From Gentiana macrophylla (lineage: Eukaryota; Streptophyta; Magnoliopsida; Gentianales; Gentianaceae): DNA of 64,000 nucleotides. Below, in pieces: positions 1 through 13,372 of the stretch. The position numbers were made by a program, and so were the translations under genes. The DNA is taken from positions 91,817-155,816 of the forward strand of contig JAOBSW010000258.1 in the NCBI GenBank assembly GCA_026214975.1, in the 5' to 3' direction. The notes under the pieces are model-generated. The model made no database searches and was not told the DNA's origin. It saw nothing but the letters and a program-made list of their open reading frames with translations. Numbering within the stretch: the stretch's first letter is position 1; each line of letters starts with the position of its first letter.

Positions 1-552
1 GTTCGGTGGACCCGTGCTAGTATTTTGGCCATAACCTTCGGCTCCCGTGTCCGTTCCACGTGCAGTTCACCATTCTCGAAAGCCCTTTCCGATGCCAAAT
101 GGCGTGGTGCACTTCTCGAGGATTTTCGTGGTTCGTTGGTACCTCTCGGGATGTCGTTGATTTGTGCATGACCCCATTCGTGGTTCGTGGACCCGTGCTA
201 GTATTTTGGCCATAACCTTCGCTCCCGTGTCCGCTCCACGTAGTTCACCATTCGAAAGCCCTTTCCGATGCCAACGGCGTGGTGCACTTCTCGGGATTTT
301 TCGTGGTTTGTCGGTACTCGGGATGTCGTTGATTTGTGCATGACCCCATTCGTGGTTCGTGGACCCGTGCTAGTATTTTGGCCATAACCTTCGGCTCCCG
401 TGTCCGCTCCACGTGCAATTCACCATTCCGAAAGCCCTTTCCGATGCCAACGGCGTGGTGCACTTTCGGGATTTTTTGTGGTTCGCCGGTACCTCGGGAT
501 GTCGTTGGATTTGTGCATGACCCTATTCGTGGTTCGTGGACCCGTGCTAGTA

Positions 553-3500
553 TTTTGCCCATAACCTTCGGCTCCCGTGTCCGTTCCATGTGCAGTTCAC
601 CATTCTGGAAAGCCCTTTCTGATGCCAACGGCATGGTGCACATCTCGGGGATTTTTGTTCGTCGGTACCTCGGGGATGTCGTTGGATTTGTGCATGACCC
701 TATTCGTGGTTCGTGGACCCGTGCTAGTATTTTGGCCATAACCTTCGGCTCCCGTGTCCGCTCCACGTGCAGCTTCACCATTCGAAAGCCCTTTCCGATG
801 CCAACGGTGTGGTGCACTTTCGGGATTTTTTCGTGGTTTGTCGGTACCTCGAGGATGTCGTTGATTTGTGTATGACCCCATTCGTGGTTCGTTGACCCAT
901 AGTAGTATTTTGGCCATAACCTTCGCTCCCTTGTCCGTTCCACGTGCAGTTCACCATTCTGGAAATCCCTTTCCGATGCCAACGGCCTGGTGCACTTCTC
1001 GGGGATTTTATGTGGTTCGTCGGTATCTCAGGGATGTCGTTAGATTTTGCATGACCCTATTCGTGGTTCGTGGACCCGTGCTAGTATTTTGGCCATAACC
1101 TTCGCTCCCGTGTCCGCTCCATTTGCAGTTCACCCTCGAAAGCCCTTTCCGATGCCAACGGCGTGGTGCACTTCTCGGGATTTTCTCGTGGTTTGTCGGT
1201 ACCTCGGGATGTCATTGATTTGTGCATGACCCCATTCGGTGGTTCGTGGACCCGTGCTTGTATTTTGGCCATAACCTTCGCTCCCGTGGTCCGCTCCACG
1301 TAGTTCACCATTCTAGAAAGCCCTTTCCAATGCCAACGGCGTGGTGCACTTCTCGGGATTTTTTGTGGTTTGCCGGTACTTCGGGATGTCGTTGATTTGT
1401 GCATGACCCCATTCGGTGGTTCGATGGACCCGTGCTTGTATTTTGGCCATAACCTTCGCTCCCGTGTCCGCTCCACGTGCGATTCACCATTCGAAAGCCC
1501 TTTCCGATGCCAACGGTGTGGTGCACTTCTCGGGATTTTCTGTGGTTCGCCGGTACCTCGGGATGTCGTTGATTTGTGCATGACCCCATTCGTGGTTCGT
1601 GGACCCGTGCTAGTATTTTGGCCATAACCTTCGGCTCCCGTGTCCGCTCCACGCGTAGTTCACCATTCCGAAAGCCTTTCCGATACCAACGGTGTGGTGC
1701 TCTTCTCTGGGATTTTATATGTTTCGACGGTACTCGGGATGTCGTTGATTTGTGCATGACCCCATTCGGTGGTTCGGTGGACCCGTGCTTGTATTTTGGC
1801 CATAACCTTCGGCTCCCGTGTCCGTTCCACGTGCAGTTCACCATTCTAGAAAGCCCTTTCCAATGCCAACGGTGTGGGGCACTTCTCGGGGATTTTATGT
1901 GGTTCGCCGGTACTTCGGGATGTCGTTGATTTGTGCATGACCCCATTCGTGGTTCGATGGACCTGCGTGCTAATATTTTGGCCATAACCTTTGGCTCCCG
2001 TGTCCGCTCCACGTGTAGTTCACCATTCCGAAAGCCCTTTCCGATGCCAACGGTGTGGTGCACTTCTCGGGATTTTCTCGTGGTTCGCCGGTACTCGGTG
2101 ATGTCGTTGATTTGTGCATGACCCCATTCGGTGGTTCGTGGACTCGTGCTAGTATTTTGGCCATAACCTTCGGCTCCGTGGTCCGCTCCACGCAAAGTTC
2201 ACCATTCGAAAGCCCTTTCCGATGCCAACGGTGTGGTGCACTTCTCGGGGATTTTATGTGGTTCGTCGGTACTTCAGGGATGTCATTGGATTTGTGCATG
2301 ACCCCATTCGGTGGTTCGATGGACCCGTGCTAGTATTTTGGCCATGACCTTTGGTTCCCGTGTCCGTTCCATGTGTAGTTCACCATTCTGGAAAGCCCTT
2401 TCCGATGCCAACGGCGTGGTGCACTTCCAGGGGATTTTCTGTGGTTCGTCGGTACCTCGGTACGTCGTTGGATTATTGCATGACCCCATTCGGTGGTTCG
2501 GTGGACCCGTGCTAGTATTTTGGCCATAACCTTCGGCTCCCGTGTCCGTTCCACGTGCATTTCACCATTTTGCAAAGCCCTTTCCGATGCCAACGGCGTG
2601 TTGCACTTCTCGTGGATTTTTTGAGGTTCGTCGGAACCTCGGGGATGTCATTGGATTTGTGCATGACCCTATTCGGTGGTTCGGTGGACCCGTGCTTGTA
2701 TTTTGGCCATAACCATCGGCTCCCGTGTCCGTTCCACGTGAAGTTCACCATTCTGGAAATCCCTTTCCGATGCCAGCGGTGTGGTGCATTTCTCAGGGAT
2801 TTTCTGTGGTTCGTCGGTACCTCGGGATGTCGTTGGATTTGTGCATGACCCTTATTCGTGGTTCGTTGACCCGTGCTAGTATTTTGGCCATAACCTTCGC
2901 CCCGTGTCCGCTCCACGTGCGTTCACCATTCTAAAAGCCCTTTCCGATGCCAACGGCGTGGTGCACTTCTCGATTTTCTATGGTTCGCCGGTACTCGGGA
3001 TGTCGTTGATTTGTGCATGACCCCATTCGTGGTTCGATGGACCCATGCTAGTATTTTGGCCATAACCTTCGGCTCCCGTGTCCGCTCCACGTGCGTAGTT
3101 CACCATTCCGAAAGCCCTTTCCGATGCCAACGGCGTGGTGCACTTCTCGGGATTTTTCGTGGTTCGCCGGTACCTCGGGATGTCGTTGATTTGTGCATGA
3201 CCCATATTCGTGGATCGGTGGACCCGTGCTAGTATTTTGGCCATAACCTTCGCTCCGTGTCCGTCTCCACGCAGTTCACCATTCTGGAAAGCCCTTTCCG
3301 ATGCCAATGGCGTGGTGCACTTCTCGAGGATTTTCTGTGGTTCGTTGGTACCTCTGGGATGTCGTTGGATTTGTGCATGACCCTATTCGGTGGTTCGGTG
3401 GACCCGTGCTAGTATTTTGGCCATAACCTTCGGCTCCCGTGTCCGTTCCACATGCAGTTCACCGTTCTGGAAAGCCCTTTCCGATGCCAACGGCGTGGTG

Positions 3501-5800
3501 CACTTCTCAGGGATTTTCTGTGGTTTGTCGGTACCTCGGGGATGTCGTTGGATTTTTGCATGACCCGATTCGGTGGTTCGGTGGACTCGTGCTAGAATTT
3601 TGGCCAAAACCTTCGGCTCCCGTGTCCGTTCCACGTGCAATTCACCATTCTGGAAAGCCCTTTCCGATGCCAACGGCGTGGTGCACTTCTTGGGGATTTT
3701 TTATGGTTCGTCGGAACCTCGGGGATGTCGTTGGATGTGCATGACCCTATTCGGTGGTTCGGAGAACCCGTGCTAGTATTTTGCCCATAACCTTCGGCTC
3801 CCGTGTCCGTTCCATGTGCAGTTCACCATTCTGGAAAGCCCTTTCTGATGCCAACGGCATGGTGCACATCTCGGGGATTTTTGTTCGTCGGTACCTCGGG
3901 GATGTCATTGGAATTGTGCATGACCCCATTCGGTGGTTCGGTGGACCCGTGCTAGTATTTTGGTCATAACCTTCGGCTCCCGTGTCCGTTCCACGTGCAG
4001 TTCACCATTCTCGAAAGCCCTTTCCGATGCCAACGGCGTGGTGCACTTCTCGGGATTTTCGTGGTTTGTCGGTACCTCGGGATGTCGTTGATTTGTGTAT
4101 GACCCCATTCGGTGGTTCGTTGACCCATGGTAGTATTTTGGCCATAACCTTCGCTCCCGTTGTCCGCTCCACGTGCAAGTTCACCATTCGAAAGCCCTTT
4201 CCGATGCCAACGGCCTGGTGCACTTCTCGGGGATTTTATGTGGTTCGTCGGTATCTCAGGGATGTCGTTAGATTTTTGCATGACCCTATTCGGTGGTTCG
4301 GTGGACCCGTGCTAGTATTTTGGCCATAACCTTCGGCTCCCGTGTCCGTTCCATTTGCAGTTCACCATTCTGGAAAGCCCTTTCCGATGCCAACGGCGTG
4401 GTGCACTTCTCGGGGATTTTCTGTGGTTTGTCGGTACCTCCGGGATGTCATTGGATTATTGCATGACCCCATTCGGTGGTTTGGTGGACCCGTGCTTGTA
4501 TTTTGGCCATAACCTTCGGCTCCCGTGTCCGTTCCACGTGCAGTTCACCATTCTAGAAAGCCCTTTCCAATGCCAACGGTGTGGTGCACTTCTCGGGGAA
4601 TTTTTGCGGTTCGTCGGTACTTCGGGATGTCGTTGATTTGTGCATGACCCCATTCGTGGTTCGATGGACCCGTGCTAGTATTTTGGCCATAACCTTCGCT
4701 CCCGTGTCCGCTCCACGCGTTCACCATTCGAAAGCCCTTTCCGATGCCAACGGTGTGGTGCACTTCTCGGGATTTTTCGTGGTTCGCCGGTACCTCGGGA
4801 TGTCGTTGGATTTGTGCATGACCCCATTCGTGGTTCGTGGACCCGTGCTAGTATTTTGGCCATAACCTCGGCTCCCGTGTCCGCTCCACGTGCGATTCAC
4901 CATTCCGAAAGCCCTTTCCGATGCCAACGGTGTGGTGCACTTCTCGGGATTTTATATGGTTCGCCGGTACTCGGGATGTCGTTGATTTGTGCATGACCCC
5001 ATTCGTGGTTCGTGGACCCGTGCTAGTATTTTGGCCATAACCTTCGGCTCCCGTGTCCGTTCCACGTGTAGTTCACCATTCTAGAAAGCCCTTTCCAATG
5101 CCAACGGCGTGGGGCACTTCTCGGGGATTTTATGTGGTTCGTCGGTACTTCGGGATGTCGTTGGATTTGTGCATGACCCCATTCGGTGGTTCGGTGGACC
5201 CGTGCTAGTATTTTGGCCATAACCTTCGGCTCCCGTGTCCGTTCCACGTGTAGTTCACCATTTCGAAAGCCCTTTCCGATGCCAACGGCGTGGTGCACTT
5301 CTCGGGATTTTTCGTGGTTCGCCGGTACTCGGGATGTCGTTGATTTGTGCATGACCCCATTCGGTGGTTCGTGGACCGTGCTAGTATTTTGGCCATAACC
5401 TTCGGCTCCGTGTCCGCTCACACGGCGAGTTCACCATTCCGAAAGTCCTTTCCGATGCCAACGGCGTGGTGCACTTCTCGGGATTTTTATGTGGTTCGCC
5501 GGTACTCGGGATGTCGTTGGATTTGTGCATGACCCCATTCGTGGTTCGATGGACCGTGCTAGTATTTTGGCCATAACCTTCGGCTCCCGTGTCCGTTCCA
5601 CGTGTAGTTCACCATTCTGGAAAGACCTTTCCGATGCCAACGGCGTGGTACACTTCTCGGGGATTTTCTGTGGTTCATCGGTACCTCGGGATGTCGTTGA
5701 TTTTGCATGACCCCATTCGGTGGTTCGTGGACCCGTGCTAGTATTTTGGCCATAACCTTCGGCTCCCGTGTCCGTTCCACGTGCATTTCACCATTTTGCA
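553..5800. repeat. Higher-order repeat in satellite A, period about 3,226 bp
   Basis: Private variants of satellite A recur at one fixed offset. TTTTGCCC replaces TTTTGGCC at 553 and 3779 (offset 3226). GTTGACCCAT occurs at 891 and 4119 (3228). GTATCTCAGG occurs at 1023 and 4251 (3228). GCATTTCACC with the following TTTTGCAAAG occurs at 2557 and 5783 (3226). Four independent markers at the same spacing show that a block of about 18 monomers was duplicated as a unit. This is seen directly; the number of higher-order copies beyond two is not established. Confidence 0.8.
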
Positions 5801-8560
5801 AAGCCCTTTCCGATGCCAACGGCGTGTTGCACTTCTCGTGGATTTTTTGAGGTTCGTCGGTACCTCGGGATGTCGTTGATTTGTGCATGACCCTATTCGT
5901 GGTTCGTGGACCCGTGCTTGTATTTTGGCCATAACCTTCGGCTCCCGTGTCCGCTCCACGTGAAGTTCACCATTCGAAAGCCCTTCCGATGCCAACGGGT
6001 GTGGTGCACTTCTCGGTGGATTTTCTGTGGTTCGCCGGTACCTCGGGATGTCGTTGGATTTGTGCATGACCCTATTCGTGGTTCGTGGACCCGTGCTAGT
6101 ATTTTGGCCATAACCTTCGGCTCCCGTGTCCGTTCCACGTGCAGTTCACCATTCTAAAAATTCCTTTCCGATGCCAACGGCGTGGTGCACTTCTCGGGGA
6201 TTTTCTGTGGTTCATCGGTACCTCGGGATGTCGTTGGATTTGTGCATGACCCCATTCGGTTGTTCGATGGACCCGTGCTAGTATTTTGGCCATAACCTTC
6301 GGCTCCCGTGTCCGTTCAACGTGCAGTTCACCATTCTGGAAAGTCCTTTCCGATGCCAACGGCGTGGTGCACTTCTCGGGATTTTTTGTGGTTCGCCGGT
6401 ACTCGGGATGTCGTTGGATTTGTGCATGACCCCATTCGTGGTTCGTGGACCCTGCTAGTATTTTGGCCATAACCTTCGCTCCCGTGTCCGTTCCACGTGC
6501 AGTTCACCATTCTGGAAAGCCCTTTCCGATGCCAATGGCGTGGTGCACTTCTCGAGGATTTTCGTGGTTCGCTGGTACCTCGGGATGTCGTTGATTTGTG
6601 CATGACCCTATTCGGTGGTTCGTGGACCCGTGCTAGTATTTTGGCCATAACCTTCGGCTCCCGTGTCCGTTCCACATGCAGTTCACCATTCTGGAAAGCC
6701 CTTTCCGATGCCAACGGCGTGGTGCACTTCTCGGGATTTTCTCGTGGTTTGTCGGTACTCGGGGATGTCGTTGATTTGTGCATGACCCGATTCGTGGTTC
6801 GTGGACTCGTGCTAGTATTTTGGCCATAACCTTCGGCTCCCGTGTCCGCTCCACGTGCAATTCACCATTTCGAAAGCCCTTTCCGATGCCAACGGCGTGG
6901 TGCACTTCTCGGGATTTTTTATGGTTCGCCGGAACCTCGGGATGTCGTTGGATTTGTGCATGACCCTATTCGTGGTTCGTGGACCCGTGCTAGTATTTTG
7001 GCCATAACCTTCGGCTCCCGTGTCCGTTCCACATGCAGTTCACCATTCTGGAAAGCCCTTTCCGATGCCAACGGCGTGGTGCACTTCTCGGGATTTTTCG
7101 TGGTTCGTCGGTACCTCGGGATGTCATTGGATTTGTGCATGACCCCATTCGTGGTTCGTGGACCCGTGCTAGTATTTTGGCCATAACCTTCGCTCCCGTG
7201 TCCGCTCCACGTGCGATTCACCATTTCGAAAGCCCTTTCCGATGCCAACGGTGTGGTGCACTTCTCGGGATTTTCTCGTGGTTTGTCGGTACTCAAGGAT
7301 GTCGTTGGATTTGTGTATGACCCCATTCGTGGTTCGTTGACCCGTGGTAGTATTTTGGCCATAACCTTCGCCCTTGTCCGTTCCACGTGCAGTTCACCAT
7401 TCTGGAAAGCCCTTTCCGATGCCAACGGCGTGGTGCACTTCTCGGGGATTTTCTGTGGTTTGTCGGTACCTCCGGGATGTCATTGGATTATTGCATGACC
7501 CCATTCGGTGGTTTGGTGGACCCGTGCTTGTATTTTGGCCATAACCTTCGGCTCCCGTGTCCGTTCCACGTGCAGTTCACCATTCTAGAAAGCCCTTTCC
7601 AATGCCAACGGTGTGGTGCACTTCTCGGGGATTTTTTGCGGTTCGTCGGTACTTCAAGGATGTCGTTGGATTTGTGCATGACCCCATTCGGTGGTTCGAT
7701 GGACCCGTGCTTGTATTTTGGCCATAACCTTCGGCTCCCGTGTCCGTTCCACGTGCAGTTCACCATTCGAAAGCCCTTTCCGATGCCAACGGCGTGGTGC
7801 ACTTCTCGGGATTTTCTCGTGGTTCGTCGGTACTCGGGATGTCGTTGATTTGTGCATGACCCCTATTCGGTGGTTCGGTGGACCCGTGCTAGTATTTTGG
7901 CCATAACCTTCGGCTCCCGTGTCCGTTCCACGTGCAGTTCACCATTCTGGAAAGCCCTTTCCGATACCAACGGTGTGGTGCTCTTCTCTGGGATTTTATA
8001 TGTTTCGACGGTACCTCGGGGATGTCGTTGGATTTGTGCATGACCCCATTCGGTGGTTCGGTGGACCCGTGCTTGTATTTTGGCCATAACCTTCGGCTCC
8101 CGTGTCCGTTCCACGTGCAGTTCACCATTCTGGAAAGCCCTTTCCGATGCCAACGGTGTGGTGCACTTCTCGGGGATTTTATGTGGTTCGTCGGTACTTC
8201 AGGGATGTCGTTGGATTTGTGCATGACCCCATTCGGTGGTTCGATGGACCCGTGCTAGTATTTTGGCCATAACCTTTGGCTCCCGTGTCCGTTCCATGTG
8301 TAGTTCACCATTCTGGAAAGCCCTTTCCGATGCCAACGGTGTGGTGCACTTCTCGGGATTTTCTCGTGGTTCGCCGGTACTCGGGATGTCGTTGGATTTG
8401 TGCATGACCCCATTCGTGGTTCGTGGACCCGTGCATAGTATTTTGGCCATAACCTTCGGCTCCCGTGTCCGCTCCACGGTGCGATTCACCATTCTCGAAA
8501 GCCCTTTCCGATGCCAACGGCGTGGTGCACTTCTCGGGATTTTCTGCGTGGTTCGCCGGT

Positions 8561-8670
8561 ACTCGGGGATGGATTTGTTGACCCCATTCGTGGTTCGTGG
8601 ACCCGCTAGTATTTCGGTACTAGTTCACCATTCGGGAATACACTTCGGGATTTTTCGTGGTTCGCCGGTT
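8561..8670. repeat. Collapsed, degenerate satellite A monomer
   Basis: One satellite A unit is reduced to roughly 110 bp by several internal deletions. The CATGACCCC block is cut to TTGACCCC, the CCATAACC to CCACGTG part is missing, and only remnants of the GTTCACCATTC and CTTCGGGATTTTTCG blocks remain. The neighbouring units are full length. It may be a real degenerate unit or a local assembly collapse. Confidence 0.7.
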
Positions 8671-11523
8671 CGGGATGTCGTTGGATTTGTGCATGACCCC
8701 ATTCGGTGGTTCGGTGGACCCGTGCTAGTATTTTGGCCATAACCTTCGCTCCCCGTGGTCCGCTCCATGTGTAGTTCACCATTTCGAAAGCCCTTTCCGA
8801 TGCCAACGGCGTGGTGCACTTTCGTGGATTTTCTGTGGTTCGTCGGTACCTCGGGATGTCGTTGGATTTGTGCATGACCCCATTCGGTGGTTCGGTGGAC
8901 CCGTGCATAGTATTTTGGCCATAACCTTCGGCTCCCGTGTCCGTTCCACGTGCAGTTCACCATTCTGGAAAGCCCTTTCCGATGCCAACGGCGTGGTGCA
9001 CTTCTCGGGATTTTCTGTGGTTTTTCGGTACCTCGGGATGTCGTTGGATTTGTGTATGACCCCTATTCGTGGTTCGTTGACCCTGCTAGTATTTTGGCCA
9101 TAACCTTCGGCTCCCCGTGTCCGCTCCACGCGAAGTTCACCATTTCGAAAGCCCTTTCCGATGCCAACGGCGTGGTGCACTTCTCGGGATTTTCTATGGT
9201 TCGCCGGTACCTCGGGATGTCGTTGATTTGTGCATGACCCTATTCGTGGTTCGATGGACCAATGCTAGTATTTTGGCCATAACCTCGGCTCCCGTGTCCG
9301 CTCCACACGCGATTCACCATTCTCGAAAGCCCTTTCCGATGCCAACGGTGTGGTGCACTTCTCGAATTTTCTATGGTTTGTCGGTACCTCGGGATGTCGT
9401 TGATTTGTGCATGACCCCATTCGTGGTTTGGTGGACCCATGCTAGTATTTTGGCCCATAACCTTCGGCTCCCGTGTCCGCTCCACGTGATGTTCACCATT
9501 CCGAAATCTCTTTCCGATGCCAACGGGCGTGGTGCACTTCTCGGGATTTTTGTGGTTCGCCGGTACCTCGGGATGTCGTTCGGATTTGTGCATGACCCTA
9601 TTCGTGGTTCGTGGACCCGTGCTAGTATTTTGGCCATAACCTTCGGCTCCCGTGTCCGCTCCACGTGCGATTCACCATTTCGAAAGCCCTTTCCGATGCC
9701 AACGGCGTGGTGCACTTCGAGGATTTTCGTGGTTCGTCTGGTACCTCGGGATGTCGTTGGATTTGTGCATGACCCTATTCGTGGATCGTGGACCCGTGCT
9801 AGTATTTTGGCCATAACCTTCGGCTCCGTGTCCGCTCCACATGCGCTTCACCATTCGAAAGCCCTTTTCCGATGCCAACGGCGTGGTGCACTTCTCGGGA
9901 TTTTTCGTGGTTTGTCGGTACCTCGGGGATGTCGTTGGATTTGTGCATGACCCTATTCGTGGTTCGTGGACCCGCGTGCTAGTATTTTGGCCACAACCTT
10001 CGGCTCCCGAGTCCGCTCCACGTGCGTATTCACCATTCGAAAGCCTTTTCCGATGCCAACGGCGTGGTGCACTTCTCGGGATTTTTCGTGGTTCATCGGT
10101 ACATCGGGATGTCGTTGATTTGTGCATGACCCTATTCGGTGGTTCGTGGACCCGTGCTAGTATTTTGGCCATAACCTTCGCTCTCCGTGTCCGCTCCACG
10201 TGCGTTCACCATTCCGAAAGCCCTTTCGATGCCAACGGCGTGGTGCACTTCTCGGGATTTTCTCGTGGTTCGCCGGTACCTCGGGATGTCGTTGGATTTA
10301 TGCATGACCCTATTCGTGGTTCGTGGACCCGCGCTAGTATTTTGGCCATAACCTTCGCTCCCGTGTCCGCTCCACGTGCGATTCACCATTCTCGAAAGCC
10401 TTTCCGATGCCAACGGCGTGGTGCACTTCTCGGGATTTTCGTGGTTTTTCGGTACCTCAAGGATGTCGTTGGATTTGTGTATGACCCTATTCGGTGGTTC
10501 GGTTGACCCATGCTAGTATTTTGGCCATAACCTTCGCTCCCGTGTCCGCTCCACGTGCGATTCGCCATTCGAAAGCCCTTTCCGATGCCAACGGCGTGGT
10601 GCACTTCTTCGGGATTTTCTATGGTTCGCCGGTACTCAGGGATGTCGTTAGATTTTTGCATGACCCTATCGGTGGTTCGATGGACCCGTGCTAGTATTTT
10701 CGCCATAACCTTCGCCCGTGTCCGCTCCATTTGCGATTCACCATTCCGAAAGCCCTTTCCGATACCAACGGCGTGGTGCACTTCTCGGGATTTTCTATGG
10801 TTTGTCGGTACCTCGGGATGTCGTTGATTTGTGCATGACCCCATTCGTGGTTCGGTGGACCCGTGCTTGTATTTTGGCCATAACCTTCGCTCCCGTGGTC
10901 CGCTCCACGTGATGTTCACCATTCGAAAGCCCTTTCCGATGCCAACGGTGTGGTGCACTTCTTCGGGATTTTTGTGGTTCGCCGGGTACCTCAGGGATGT
11001 CGTTAGATTTTTGCATGACCCTATTCGGTGGTTCGGTGGACCCGTGCTAATATTTTGGCCATAACCTTCGGCTCCCATGTCCGTTCCACGTGCAGTTCAC
11101 CATTCTGGAAAGCCCTTTCCGATGCCAACGGCGTGGTGCACTTCTCGGGATTTTCTCGTGGTTCGCCGGTACTCGGGATGTCGTTGGATTTGTGCATGAC
11201 CCTATTCGGTGGTTCGTGGACCCGTGCTAGTATTTTGGCCATAACCTTCGGCTCCCGTGTCCGTTCCACGTGTAGTTCACCATTCTGGAAAGCCCTTTCC
11301 GATGCCAACGGCGTGGTGCACTTCTCGGGATTTTCTGTGGTGCGTCGGTACTCGGGATGTCGTTGGATTTGTGCATGAACCCATTCGGTGGTTCGTGGAC
11401 CCGTGCTTGTATTTTGGCCATAACCTTCGGCTCCCGTGTCCGTTCCACGTGCAGTTCACCATTCTGGAAAGCCCTTTCCGATGCCAATGGTGTGGTGCAC
11501 TTCTCGGTGATTTTCTATGGTTC

Positions 11524-11528
11524 GTCGG
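11524..11528. repeat. Left target-site duplication GTCGG of the minus-strand LTR element
   Basis: GTCGG lies directly before the TG of the left LTR and recurs directly after the CA of the right LTR at 20871-20875. Removing the element and one copy rebuilds an uninterrupted satellite A unit (TTCGTCGGTACTTCGGGG). Confidence 0.93.
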
Positions 11529-13360
11529 TGTTAGATGTAATATCGTCAGATCAATTATGGATTGACCCGATTACGCAGCGGAAGTATCGGATCTAGATCT
11601 AAACGAAACAAAATACATAAATAAAAGATCTAAACCTACAAGGGTGTTTAGGAATCTACCTTTTTATGGTGCTTAACTCCAAGAACGATAGATCTCCAAG
11701 AACACGTATTTTGAGAAGCCACGCCTTCCAACGCGTGTCTCCCAAAGAACACCAGGTGGATGGTGTTTCCGCCGCCGGACCTCCTTGATATGCTACCGGA
11801 AAAATCCCGAAGATTTTTCCAACTCGAACCCTAAGAATAGAGGCCGAAATTTTCAGCCAATTTCTCTTGTGAATAGTGACGTGAATAGTGTATTTCAAAA
11901 GGCTTGGAAGAACTCTCTTTATATAGGAGAGTAAAACTTAACCTCCAAGGATTAAATAATTAAGAGATAATTATTACATTAATCCTTTTTCCAAATAAAA
12001 GATAAATAAAATAATTATCCCAAACAAATTAGGATAAATCATATTATTATCTAATATTTCATGAATTATCATTTAACAAATAAAAGATAAATCACACATT
12101 AAATAATTATCCAAGAAACCTAATTTCTTAATAATATATTAATGCAAATATGCGCCCCAACACTTAGTCAAATAAGTCATGCGCATATTTCTATATTTGA
12201 CCAATTAGGTCAAAAGGTCAACACACCAATTTGGGCCGAGTCCACGAAAATGTCTTTTCCGTGTATTTAATTATTTAGTCCAACTAAACAATTAATCCAC
12301 ATATCAATTAAATAGCCCAATCCACTATTTAATTATAATTGAGGTGCAACGACGAGAAACCTATATGCTATATTAGGAGCCACGTCGGGGACCATGGACC
12401 CATATTCGATAGCTACAATAAATCGAATAAAATTATTCATCAGATGTAATAATTATATCCAACCTATTAATTCGGGATTACACCACCATAAACCCGAAAT
12501 CGAACTCTATCGAATATAGATAACTTACACTCAATTTATGAGTCTAAAGCGCCCATCGATATAATCATTACATACGGATAAATCCTCCATAGATCGCTCA
12601 TTTCGATTCGGGATATTTCCGTAAACCCTTCTCGAAACATATTATCCTTATTTACCATTAACCCCTAGTGATCAATTAGTTCATATTCAATATAATATGA
12701 ACTCGGCCGATCGATCGAGTTTCTAGTGGTCAACAGATAAAGGAATCTGTCTCTCTACTTCCCGAGGAAGGAATGGATTCCATATTCGTGATAGCACAGA
12801 CTACTCACTCATCCCGCAATAGAGCCAACGAGAAGTGTTGGACCACATACTTCAAGTGATCCTTACTAACACGTCAAACTCTACCCTAGTCTAAGCAAAT
12901 GTCTGCAGGATCACCTCGGATTAAGATTAATCCATATATGATCATCTTGTGATTCGATAAAACTTCTCGATTACGGAATTATATCGAGAACTCAAATCAA
13001 ATCGGTCCAAGCCCTATATGATTATCATCATATATAAATGCCCCACTAGGTACTCCTATTACCGGCAAACGGATAAGATCTGTCACACCTAAAGTGTTCT
13101 CAAGCATTAATAGCAAATTAATCATGAGACCCGCACTCAGATTAATAAACGCTCACGGACTAAGTTAATTTTAAGTACATCTCACAAACTCAATCCTCTT
13201 GTGTATAGCCATACACCGAAAGTTATGTGATTACATAAACGAGGTACTTAGGGTTTTCGGTAGTGTCTTAATTATAAGCATACATGCATATAATAAGATG
13301 AATTACTAATTTCGTCCCTAAAACAATTATATAATTGTCTTTCGGGCACTACACCTTACA
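11529..13360 (-). repeat. Left LTR (3' LTR of the minus-strand element)
   Basis: On the plus strand it begins TGTTAGATGTAATATCGTC and ends GGGCACTACACCTTACA; read in element orientation it is TGTAAGGTGTAG...ATCTAACA. It matches 19040-20870 along its whole length. A perfect 10-bp inverted repeat, AAATATGCGC at 12146 and GCGCATATTT at 12181, is present here, but its left arm is altered in the other LTR. Confidence 0.95.
11917..11927 (-). promoter_or_regulatory. Putative TATA box in left LTR
   Basis: Read on the minus strand the sequence is CCTATATAAAG, a strong plant TATA box, inside the LTR and in the orientation set by PBS and PPT. In the 3' LTR it would only drive outward read-through into satellite A. 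Confidence 0.6.
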
Positions 13361-13372
13361 ATCTCCCACTTG
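13361..13372 (-). other. Polypurine tract of the minus-strand element
   Basis: The minus strand reads GCAAGTGGGAGAT directly before the 3' LTR. This is the classic Copia-type PPT, which primes plus-strand DNA synthesis in reverse transcription. Confidence 0.8.

Larger units (their letters stand above)
1..11528. repeat. Satellite A, 183-bp tandem array (left block)
   Basis: A head-to-tail array with a basic unit of 183 bp, measured between clean neighbouring units at 3400 and 3583. About 64 monomers are present. Each unit runs through recognisable blocks: GGACCCGTGCTAGTATTTTG, GGCCATAACCTTCGGCTCCC, TGTCCGTTCCACGTGCAG, TTCACCATTCTGGAAAGCCC, GATGCCAACGGCGTGGTGCA, GATGTCGTTGGATTTGTGCA and CCCATTCGGTGGTTCGG. 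Base composition is GC-rich compared with everything else in the window. Many units are 1-8 bp short, mostly at CGG, CAG and CTG sites. Because 183 is a multiple of three, several frames stay open for hundreds of codons on both strands; these are not genes. The array continues beyond the left window edge. I do not recognise it as a named satellite family. Confidence 0.97.

Noticed and set aside
245..11596. Dozens of open frames of 60-296 codons over satellite A, on both strands
   Set aside because: They repeat the same 61-residue translation of the 183-bp satellite, overlap on both strands and end at random indels. They are by-products of the period, not genes.
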